This document shows positions 1 through 6,160 of a stretch of 16,431 nucleotides of DNA, in pieces. The stretch spans positions 1 through 16,431 of the forward strand of contig JAZNGL010000128.1 of the NCBI GenBank assembly GCA_045576435.1. The letters run 5' to 3'. The stretch's first letter is position 1, and every line of letters begins with the position of its first letter. A model generated the notes under the pieces. The model saw nothing but the letters and a program-made list of their open reading frames with translations. It was not told the DNA's origin and did not search any database. The stretch is from CAKSIW01 sp045576435 (GTDB lineage Bacteria; Bacillota; Clostridia; Monoglobales; Monoglobaceae). A program made the position numbers and the translations under genes.

Positions 1-1
1 T

Positions 2-1363
2 TTGTGTAGTGTTGATTTGGTTGGTGTTTCTGAGGTGCTTGTTGACGTTGTGCGTGAGCGTTTAGCAAATAACGGCGAAGGCTTAGACCCAATGAAAGTT
101 GTTATCAGCGCAACACACCCTCACACAGGTCCGGGTTACACAGGGCAAGGTGAAACCAGAAGAAGTAAAGGAAAACCATCTTCTTTCCGCACTCTTCTTG
201 AATCCGAATTGCCGCCTGATAAAAAATATGTAGAAAGCGTTGATGAGACCAAAAAGAGTATCGTTATGAATGATGATGAGCTTCTGGAAGAAATTTCATT
301 AAAGATTACAAAAGCCATTCTTGACGCATGGAAAAATCGTTCAGAAGGTTCATTCTCAAACGCTTTCGGCAGAGCAGTTGTTGGAATGTGCCGCAGAGTC
401 AGCTATAGTGATGGTTCAGCTCAGATGTGGGGCGATACAAATTGTGCGGTTTTTGATGCTCTTGAAGGCGGAAATGATTCGGGCGTTGAGCTTTTATATG
501 TTTTTGATTCAAAAAACAAATTAACCGGTGTTGTTATAAACCTTGCATGCCCCGCTCAATGTGTTCAACACAGACTTTTTGTTTCACCTGATTTCTGGGG
601 CGAAACCAAAATGCTTCTTCGCAAACATTTTGGAGAAGATTTGTTCGTTCTTCCGCTTTGTTCTGCGGCAGGCGACCAGTGTCCCGTTGATTTGGTGCGT
701 TGGGTTGAACCTGAGAGCGATGTTAATGATCCGAACCTAAAGCGTAATAATCCTCCTAAGCGCAAAGCAGACCCTTCAATGTTTGATTTGGCAGGCATGA
801 GAAAAGCAGGTAAGCGTGTTGCTAACGAGGTTATTGAGGTTTATAACGAAGGACTGGATGAGGCACAATCTGATGTTACCTTTGAACATCATGTGCATAA
901 CATGCAGCTTCCATTAAGACGTGCAACCTTAGCTGAAGAAAAGTTGGCAAGAAAAGAAATCCGTGATTATTTAACGAATAAGCCCGGAAACACCGTTGAC
1001 TTTAACGATGCTGCTAACTTGCAGGTGCACTTGGGAATTTTGCGTCGAATAGAATTGCAGAATGTGATGGATATTGTTGACACCGAGGTGCATGTTATCC
1101 GTTTGGGAAGCATTGCTATTGCAACTAATCCGTTTGAGTTATTCCTTGACTATGGTAATCAAATTAAAGCAAGAAGCTTAGCTGAGCAAACATTCATTAT
1201 ACAACTCGCTTGTGGCGTTGGTGGATATTTGCCAACAGAAAAAGCTGAAAAAGGTGGTCACTATAGTGCATTTATTTCAAGCGGAAATATTGGGCATGTT
1301 GGTGGCGAACAGCTTGTTAGAGAAACTCTTACCGATATTAATAATATGTTTAAGCACGATTAA
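2..1363 (+). CDS. Neutral-ceramidase-fold protein, 5' end cut off by the window edge
   Basis: The reading frame is open from the first bases, so the true start lies upstream; 453 residues are visible. Three blocks recall neutral/alkaline non-lysosomal ceramidase (an N-acylsphingosine amidohydrolase fold). These are SATHPHTGPG at residues 36-45 (ceramidases have STHTHSGP, with a zinc-binding His), VSPDFWG near 193-199 (compare SGDNKG, with the catalytic Ser) and SAAGDQCP near 221-228 (compare NVGDVSP). However, the segment where ceramidases have the second zinc His (NFPVHGT) reads NLACPAQ here, so the usual metal site is not intact. Ceramide hydrolysis is therefore doubtful, and the real substrate is unknown. 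No signal peptide can be judged because the N terminus is missing. A 15-nt gap leads to the isomerase-family gene, which suggests one transcript and a shared catabolic role (inference). The fold assignment is reasonably sure; the activity is not. Confidence 0.62.
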   Translation: MCSVDLVGVSEVLVDVVRERLANNGEGLDPMKVVISATHPHTGPGYTGQGETRRSKGKPSSFRTLLESELPPDKKYVESVDETKKSIVMNDDELLEEISLKITKAILDAWKNRSEGSFSNAFGRAVVGMCRRVSYSDGSAQMWGDTNCAVFDALEGGNDSGVELLYVFDSKNKLTGVVINLACPAQCVQHRLFVSPDFWGETKMLLRKHFGEDLFVLPLCSAAGDQCPVDLVRWVEPESDVNDPNLKRNNPPKRKADPSMFDLAGMRKAGKRVANEVIEVYNEGLDEAQSDVTFEHHVHNMQLPLRRATLAEEKLARKEIRDYLTNKPGNTVDFNDAANLQVHLGILRRIELQNVMDIVDTEVHVIRLGSIAIATNPFELFLDYGNQIKARSLAEQTFIIQLACGVGGYLPTEKAEKGGHYSAFISSGNIGHVGGEQLVRETLTDINNMFKHD

Positions 1364-1378
1364 GAAAGGAATTTTAAT

Positions 1379-2725
1379 ATGTCAAAAATTGCATTTGTAG
1401 GATTTGGTGAAGTAAACACTCCAATTGATTTAATTATTAGAAAATGTGAAAACGCAGAAAAGGCACTTAAAGACGAAGGACTTGATTTAATTTCTGTTTT
1501 TCCAATAACAGACGACTACGAAGAAAAAGATGTTAATAAAGCTATTTCAACCTTAAAAGGTCAGGATTTTGACGCTCTTGTTCTTTGTATCGCAGGTTGG
1601 ATTCCAACTCATGCCGTTGTTAAGGTTGCAGAACAATTCCGCCACCTCCCAATGGTTTTATGGGGCTTATGTGGTTGGATGGAGGGCGACCGTTTGGTAA
1701 CAACTGCAGACCAGGCAGGAACAACCGCTCTGCGTAAAACTTTCTTTGATTTAGGATATCGTTTTACATATATTTACGACATTATTGGTCAAAAAACAAA
1801 TTCTAAAAAGGTTGCAGACTATGTTATTGCTGCTTCTGCTGCAAAAAAACTCCGCAGTGTTAAAATTGGTCACATGGGTTATCGCGATATGAACCTATAT
1901 GGGACTTTGTTTGATGGTGCATCTCTTAAGCGAGTTGTTGGCACAGAAATTGAGACATTTGAGATGCTTGAAATTTATCAACGCTATCTCAAAATAACAG
2001 ACAGCGAAAAACAAGCAGTGATTGATAACGCAATCAGCAAATGGAACTTCTTAAAAGAAGCAAAACCCGAGGGCTTGCAAATGGCAGCCGGATATTATCT
2101 TGCGCTCAAGAGCTTGATTGATGAACGCGGATATGAAGCTGTTTCATTAAAAGACGTTGATGGCATGAAGAAGCTACTAGGCTTCCCGCCTGCACCAATT
2201 TTCATGCTTTTGGCAGATTGCGAAGGAGTTTGCACTGTCCCTGAAAATGATTCATTAGGTAGCGTTACTCAGCTTATTGTAAAATATCTCACCGGACAAT
2301 GTGCTTTTTACCTTGAATTTTATGAATTCATGGAAGACCGCGTTTTAGCAGGTGTTCCTGACTATGTTCCGGCAGAGGTTGCAGATGGCGGTGTTCAGGT
2401 TATGCCTGCTGCATTTGGTGAGCTTTCAGAAGGCATTCTGAACGTTTCTAAGGTTAAAACAGGCGAACTTACAATGTGTCGTTTAACCTCTTGCGGAGAT
2501 AAATACTATATGCATATGGTTAAGGGCGAAGGCATTACACCAAGAAAATGGGAAGAAGCAGGCTGGACTCAACCAGCTCCTCAACTTCCGGGATTGGAAA
2601 TCAAGCTTGAGGATGTTGAAGACTTTGCTCAAAAAGTAATGTGCCAACATTATATCATTTCGTATGGTGACCAAACTGAAAAAATTAAAAACTTATGTAA
2701 CATACTGGGCATCGAAGTTATCTAA
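1379..2725 (+). CDS. L-fucose/L-arabinose isomerase family protein
   Basis: This is a 448-residue protein of the FucI/AraA-type fold, whose known members interconvert aldoses and ketoses with a divalent metal in the cytoplasm. The N-terminal Rossmann-like part (residues 1-170) is followed by the catalytic part. The block PENDSLGSVT at 288-297 matches the TENDSLNG block of E. coli FucI that carries the metal ligand Glu337; the equivalent here is E289. The second FucI ligand, Asp361, lies 24 residues further on, and that place is E313 here. The C-terminal block QHYIISYGDQTEKIK (from 423) resembles the last His-containing block, with H424 as the candidate third ligand. The ATG at 1379 follows an AAAGGA ribosome binding site at good spacing. 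It probably forms an operon with the upstream ceramidase-fold gene. The sugar substrate cannot be told, and since the protein is shorter than FucI and has an Asp-to-Glu change, it may be a paralogue with another reaction. Confidence 0.8.
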   Translation: MSKIAFVGFGEVNTPIDLIIRKCENAEKALKDEGLDLISVFPITDDYEEKDVNKAISTLKGQDFDALVLCIAGWIPTHAVVKVAEQFRHLPMVLWGLCGWMEGDRLVTTADQAGTTALRKTFFDLGYRFTYIYDIIGQKTNSKKVADYVIAASAAKKLRSVKIGHMGYRDMNLYGTLFDGASLKRVVGTEIETFEMLEIYQRYLKITDSEKQAVIDNAISKWNFLKEAKPEGLQMAAGYYLALKSLIDERGYEAVSLKDVDGMKKLLGFPPAPIFMLLADCEGVCTVPENDSLGSVTQLIVKYLTGQCAFYLEFYEFMEDRVLAGVPDYVPAEVADGGVQVMPAAFGELSEGILNVSKVKTGELTMCRLTSCGDKYYMHMVKGEGITPRKWEEAGWTQPAPQLPGLEIKLEDVEDFAQKVMCQHYIISYGDQTEKIKNLCNILGIEVI

Positions 2726-2741
2726 TGTCCAATTAAATAAT

Positions 2742-2801
2742 AAATACCCCCCGTTATATGAACTGCACCAGTTTGTGCAGTTCATATAACGGGGGGTATT
2801 T
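2742..2801. terminator. Perfect 27-bp inverted repeat, likely bidirectional terminator
   Basis: The left arm (2742-2768) and right arm (2775-2801) are exact reverse complements with a 6-nt loop (CAGTTT). Each arm carries a run of six C or G. It lies between two convergent genes, the isomerase-family gene ending at 2725 and the Dabb gene ending at 2867, where a two-way terminator is expected. The flanks are AT-rich but there is no long uninterrupted T run, so termination would rely on the very stable stem. The length and perfection are greater than usual for a simple terminator, so a small mobile repeat is an alternative. Confidence 0.7.
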
Positions 2802-2866
2802 CATTTTCGGTATATAAATTTTTCATTTTATATTTATAAGTTTTTCATAAATAAATCCTCAACTTC

Positions 2867-3166
2867 TTAAACCTCAAAATCAAAGCACTTGCGTTCTCCC
2901 ATAACCGAGCGAACATAGGTTGCAACAGCAATATGGTCAGGATTTTCTTGATATCCCTTTAAGGCATCCTCATCAACAAACAAGCTATCTAGCATTAAAT
3001 CGCCGCTTGAAGATTCAAGTGGTTCTGTTTCCACATGTATCTCAACCAAACCATCAATTTTTTCAATTAAGCCCTCAAGCCCTGCCTTGATTTTTATTTT
3101 TGCACTTTTTCTTTCTTCCTTCGTCAATTCCTCTTTAAAGCTCCATATAATAACATGCTTTACCAT
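2867..3166 (-). CDS. Dabb-family (stress-responsive alpha/beta barrel) protein
   Basis: This is a 99-residue protein that opens with MVKHVIIWSFKEELT and contains the charged helix, the turn LVEIHVETEPLESSSGDLMLDSLFVDEDALKGYQENPDH and a C-terminal VMGERKCFDFEV. This is the pattern of the Dabb domain, a dimeric ferredoxin-like barrel. Members include plant stress proteins, some cyclases and many bacterial proteins of unknown role. No catalytic residue can be assigned. The ATG at 3166 is preceded by AAAGGAG. Only 17 nt separate it from hydG upstream, so it is probably the last gene of the hydrogenase maturation operon. A role in hydrogenase assembly is possible only by context. Confidence 0.82.
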   Translation of the reverse strand: MVKHVIIWSFKEELTKEERKSAKIKIKAGLEGLIEKIDGLVEIHVETEPLESSSGDLMLDSLFVDEDALKGYQENPDHIAVATYVRSVMGERKCFDFEV

Positions 3167-3183
3167 TTTCTTTTTCTCCTTTC

Positions 3184-4608
3184 TCAGAAACGGAAATCTC
3201 TTTTTCCATTTTCTATCTCTTTTATATATTTTTTTGCAGTTTCACAAGCCTTTTCGTTCGGTATTTTTTCAACCTCTTTTTCAATCACCTTAATGCCATT
3301 TTTAAAGGTTTCATCCGATGCATAATCCATCAGATACTCCTTGAGTGTGAGAAGTGCATTTGGTTGACAACAATTAGCAATCTGTCCCGATTTAATAAGC
3401 GACATAAAACGGTCACCTGTTCTACCCTCACGATAACAAGCAGTGCAAAAGCTTGGGATATATCCTAGTTCAAGCAGCCAATTAACAACCTCGTCAAGCT
3501 TTCTGTTGTCACTTATATCAAACTGTGCCGAATTCTCTTCCTCAGGTTCAGGTTCATCATATCCGCCAACACTTGTTCGCGATCCTCCACTAATTTGCGA
3601 AACACCAAGCTTTAAAACGCGCTCACGTGACGCTTTTGATTCACGTGTTGAAATAATCATTCCCGTATATGGCACTGCAATACGGATTATTGCAACAATC
3701 TTTTCAAAAATATCGTCTGAAATGGCGTTTGTGAAATCTTCCTTTTTAATATCGTCAGCAGGGCAAATTCTTGGAACACTTATAGTATGCGGTCCCACTC
3801 CCTTTGCCGCCTCAAGATGTTCCGCATGCATTAAAAGTCCGACAAAATCATAACGATACATCTCAAGACCAAATAAAACACCTATACCAACATCATCAAT
3901 GCCACCGTCCATAGCTCTGTCCATAGCCTCGGTGTGATATGCATAGTCATGTTTTGGTCCTGTTGGATGAAGCATTTCATAATTCTCTTTGTTATAGGTC
4001 TCCTGGAACAAAATATATGTTCCTATTCCCGCATCTTTTAATTTCTTATAGTTTTCAACAGTTGTTGCCGCAATATTCACATTTACACGTCGAATTGCAC
4101 CATTTTTATGTTTAATGCTATAAATTGTTTTTATGCTCTCTAAAATATATTCAATCGGGTTATTAACAGGATCTTCACCTGATTCAATTGCCAAACGTTT
4201 ATGTCCCATATCCTGAAGTGCAATAACCTCTTTTTTAATTTCCTCTTGAGTGAGTTTTTTACGTGCAATATGCTTGTTTTTAATATGATATGGGCAATAT
4301 GTGCACCCATTCACACAATAATTTGACAGATAAAGAGGTGCAAACATAACAATTCTGTTACCATAAAGTTTTTCCTTTATAGATATTGCAAGCTCTTTGA
4401 TAGCTTCATTTGCCTCAGGAATATCACATTCCAAAAGCACTGCAGCTTCTCTGTGGGTGAGCCCTTTGCAGTCTTTTGCACGTTCAATTAGTGAAAAAAT
4501 AAGTTCTCTATTTGACTTGTTTTCTTTTGCATATTCAATTGTTTCAAGAATTTCCTCGTTATTGATAAATTCCTCTGCAACTGATGATTTTGGATTATAT
4601 ACTGCCAT
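3184..4608 (-). CDS. hydG: [FeFe] hydrogenase H-cluster radical SAM maturase HydG
   Basis: HydG splits tyrosine with S-adenosylmethionine into p-cresol and a dehydroglycine fragment, which gives the CO and cyanide ligands of the H-cluster. The 474 residues match the family length. The radical SAM cluster motif CX3CX2C is at C98, C102 and C105 (CVNGCTYC). The C-terminal auxiliary cluster motif CX2CX22C, special to HydG, is complete at C388, C391 and C414. The N-terminal helical part and the TIM-barrel glycine-rich block IESGEDP (141-147) are also present. The ATG at 4608 follows AAGGAG with a 7-nt spacer. It lies 19 nt downstream of hydE in the same operon and would share the attenuated leader at 5937-6054. 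No sign of decay is seen; the gene should be functional. Confidence 0.97.
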   Translation of the reverse strand: MAVYNPKSSVAEEFINNEEILETIEYAKENKSNRELIFSLIERAKDCKGLTHREAAVLLECDIPEANEAIKELAISIKEKLYGNRIVMFAPLYLSNYCVNGCTYCPYHIKNKHIARKKLTQEEIKKEVIALQDMGHKRLAIESGEDPVNNPIEYILESIKTIYSIKHKNGAIRRVNVNIAATTVENYKKLKDAGIGTYILFQETYNKENYEMLHPTGPKHDYAYHTEAMDRAMDGGIDDVGIGVLFGLEMYRYDFVGLLMHAEHLEAAKGVGPHTISVPRICPADDIKKEDFTNAISDDIFEKIVAIIRIAVPYTGMIISTRESKASRERVLKLGVSQISGGSRTSVGGYDEPEPEEENSAQFDISDNRKLDEVVNWLLELGYIPSFCTACYREGRTGDRFMSLIKSGQIANCCQPNALLTLKEYLMDYASDETFKNGIKVIEKEVEKIPNEKACETAKKYIKEIENGKRDFRF

Positions 4609-4627
4609 AACTATTCTCCTTAATTTT

Positions 4628-5671
4628 TTATTTCGGATGATTCCCTTTTGAAACAGCTATTTCATAGCCGATTTTTCTCATATCTTCTTTAAGCTGACTT
4701 AGGCTTTCTGCCGCCTCACTGCCTGTGCATGCTTTGTTATTATAAAGCATATATTTTTCCCGTACAGAAATCGGCGAAAGGTTTGGCATAATAACATTTG
4801 CACCTGAAAGAATTCCCATTTCGCGACCACTTTGATGAATTGTTCCAAGAGCTGTTGTTGCGGGAAGCAACACACTTTTCAGCATTATTCGGATGAGCGC
4901 CAATAAAAATATCGTCATCTCAAGACTTCCTGCAGTTTCATTTCCAAAAGGCGTGTCCTTATGTGGAATAAATGGGCCAATGCCAACCATATGCGGCTGT
5001 AAGTCATAAATAAATAACAAATCCTCTGCAATTGTATCAAACGTTTGATGCGGTGAACCAACCATAAATCCGCAACCTGTCTGAAAACCGATTTCTTTTA
5101 AATTATAAAGACACCTTTTTCTGTTTTCAAGCGACGCATCCCTTGGATGAAGTTTTGAATAATGCTCTTCGTTTGCGGTTTCGTGACGGAGCAAATATCT
5201 CTCAGCACCCGCATCAAAATAGCATTGATATGAGCTCTTATTCTTTTCACCAATAGATAGTGTAACAACACAATCAGGATAGTTTTCCTTTATTTTACGG
5301 ATGATTTCACACATTTTCTCATCTGTAAAATACGGGTCTTCTCCTCCTTGCAGAACAAACGTGCGAAAACCTAAAAAATAGCCTTGCTCACAACAACTTA
5401 AAATTTCATCCACCGAAAGACGATATCTTGAAGCGTTCTTGTTGCTGCACCTGAGTCCGCAATAAAAACAATCCCTTTTGCATATATTTGTGAATTCGAT
5501 AAGTCCGCGGATATATATTTTGTTCCCAAAATACTTTTTCGAGATTTCTCTTGCCCGTTCCTGTGCATAAGCTAAATCTTCTTTTGTATATGAGGAAAGA
5601 AGCTGAAGAAACTCCGTGTGTGAAAGTATATTATTAGTCTCAAGTTTTAAAATGAGTTCTTGATTTGTCAT
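4628..5671 (-). CDS. hydE: [FeFe] hydrogenase H-cluster radical SAM maturase HydE
   Basis: HydE is the second radical SAM enzyme of H-cluster assembly. It processes the Fe(CO)2(CN)-cysteine product of HydG on the way to the dithiolate-bridged diiron unit. From the ATG at 5671 it has 347 residues. The CX3CX2C cluster motif is at C64, C68 and C71 (CKRDCFYC), and the barrel block VLQGGEDPYF follows. The optional second cluster of some HydE proteins is not supported, because the C-terminal region has only one Cys (KACTGSE). I prefer ATG 5671 because AAGGTG lies at proper spacing before it. An in-frame GTG at 5677 would add two residues and overlap the preceding stop by four bases (GTGA). Either way translation is likely coupled to the TM1266-type gene. 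HydF is not in the window. Confidence 0.96.
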   Translation of the reverse strand: MTNQELILKLETNNILSHTEFLQLLSSYTKEDLAYAQERAREISKKYFGNKIYIRGLIEFTNICKRDCFYCGLRCSNKNASRYRLSVDEILSCCEQGYFLGFRTFVLQGGEDPYFTDEKMCEIIRKIKENYPDCVVTLSIGEKNKSSYQCYFDAGAERYLLRHETANEEHYSKLHPRDASLENRKRCLYNLKEIGFQTGCGFMVGSPHQTFDTIAEDLLFIYDLQPHMVGIGPFIPHKDTPFGNETAGSLEMTIFLLALIRIMLKSVLLPATTALGTIHQSGREMGILSGANVIMPNLSPISVREKYMLYNNKACTGSEAAESLSQLKEDMRKIGYEIAVSKGNHPK

Positions 5672-5673
5672 AA

Positions 5674-5919
5674 TCACACCTTCGAATAAATTGTCTTAAC
5701 CGTAACATCTGGTATCATCCCAAGCTTGCCTGAGATAGCGCCAATAACATCTTCAGGTGCATCAACAATAACACTTATCACAGAAAGCTTACGCTCGCGA
5801 TAGGGAATGCCCATGCGTCCAACAACATATTGATTATATTGATGCAAAATCATATTGATTTTTTCTGCCGAATCAACATTGTTAACGATAATTCCAATTA
5901 TTGCAATTCTTGTTTCCAT
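5674..5919 (-). CDS. TM1266-family putative iron-only hydrogenase system regulator
   Basis: This is an 81-residue protein, METRIAIIGIIVNNVDSAEKINMILHQ at its start, with the small ACT/NikR-C-like ferredoxin fold of the family first seen as Thermotoga TM1266. These proteins are encoded next to hydE, hydF and hydG and are thought, from context, to regulate or assist the hydrogenase system; no DNA-binding domain is visible here. Conserved-looking parts are the central VVGRMGIPYRERKLSVISVIVDAPEDVIGAISGKLG and the C-terminal VTVKTIYSKV. The ATG at 5919 follows GGGAGA. It is the first gene of the operon and the first one behind the leader terminator at 5937-5961. Its stop codon is two bases from the hydE ATG. 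Confidence 0.9.
   Translation of the reverse strand: METRIAIIGIIVNNVDSAEKINMILHQYNQYVVGRMGIPYRERKLSVISVIVDAPEDVIGAISGKLGMIPDVTVKTIYSKV
5677..5682 (-). promoter_or_regulatory. Ribosome binding site deciding the hydE start
   Basis: On the minus strand AAGGTG lies inside the last codons of the TM1266-type gene. It ends 5 nt before ATG 5671 but touches the alternative GTG at 5677, so the spacing favours the ATG. Confidence 0.6.
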
Positions 5920-5936
5920 AAAATTCTCCCTAAATT

Positions 5937-5961
5937 AAAAATCCTTTGCCGTTGGCAAAGG
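5937..5961 (-). terminator. Intrinsic terminator in the leader of the hydrogenase maturation operon
   Basis: Read on the minus strand, CCTTTGCC, loop AAC and GGCAAAGG form an 8-bp perfect stem (5961-5954 with 5950-5943), followed by ATTTTT. It lies between a strong promoter (6061-6089) and the first gene (start 5919), so if always active it would silence its own operon. This placement is typical of transcription attenuation. The 5' arm can instead pair with GGCAAAG at 5980-5974, which would prevent the terminator stem. Confidence 0.75.
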
Positions 5962-6054
5962 AAAAAACAATCGCTTTGCCTGAGATTTGGGAACATCCCT
6001 CATCCTTAGCCAAATTTCTTCGTCTTTGGTCAGGCGCACCCTTCCATCAACTAT
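5962..6054 (-). promoter_or_regulatory. Riboswitch-like structured leader, glycine-aptamer-like
   Basis: This is the transcribed leader before the TM1266-hydE-hydG operon. On the minus strand it holds GACGAAG (6024-6018) and, after a helix, ATCTCAGGCAAAGCGAT (5986-5970). These resemble two conserved glycine-aptamer blocks as I recall them, CCGAAGG and CUCUCAGGCAAAAGGAC. Between them ATTTGG (6015-6010) pairs with CCAAAT (5990-5985) as a P3-like helix, extended past one mismatch by GA/TC. A weak seven-pair outer helix can form between ATAGTTG (6054-6048) and CGATTGT (5973-5967), mostly A-U and G-U pairs. GGT/ACC could make a short P2. GGCAAAG inside the second block can also pair with the terminator 5' arm. 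In the simplest model ligand binding frees the terminator and turns the operon off. Regulation by attenuation is fairly likely; glycine as ligand is a guess, because the last block deviates from consensus. Confidence 0.5.
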
Positions 6055-6060
6055 GCGCTT

Positions 6061-6089
6061 ATTATATCAAATCTCTCTTTTTTTGTCAA
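6061..6089 (-). promoter_or_regulatory. Consensus sigma-A promoter of the hydrogenase maturation operon
   Basis: On the minus strand TTGACA (6089-6084), a 17-nt spacer and TATAAT (6066-6061) match the housekeeping consensus at all twelve positions. The start of transcription is expected near 6054-6051, which leaves a leader of about 135 nt before the first gene at 5919. A perfect promoter fits control by attenuation downstream rather than by promoter strength. Confidence 0.88.
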
Positions 6090-6107
6090 TGATATTCTTA
6101 GACGTTC

Positions 6108-6134
6108 ATATTTTAAATATTTCTGCCATATATT
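6108..6134 (+). promoter_or_regulatory. Possible sigma-E-type (mother-cell) promoter before the M23 gene
   Basis: ATA (6108-6110), a 16-nt spacer and CATATATT (6127-6134) fit the Bacillus/Clostridium sigma-E pattern ATA-N16-18-CATANNNT. It lies 20-50 nt before the ribosome binding site at 6154 and diverges from the hydrogenase operon promoter. In AT-rich DNA such a match can be chance, so this is tentative. Confidence 0.35.
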
Positions 6135-6153
6135 TAAGATGTAATGTGTTTCT

Positions 6154-6160
6154 AAGGAGG
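6154..6160 (+). promoter_or_regulatory. Strong ribosome binding site without an ordinary start codon behind it
   Basis: AAGGAGG is a full Shine-Dalgarno sequence. The only in-frame ATG/GTG/TTG nearby is the GTG at 6160, which overlaps it and could not be used with this site. At the ideal distance (8 nt) the codon is ATT at 6169. Confidence 0.7.

Noticed and set aside
3443..3853. Open frame of 136 codons on the plus strand within hydG
   Set aside because: It is an antisense shadow of hydG rich in serine, with no ribosome binding site.
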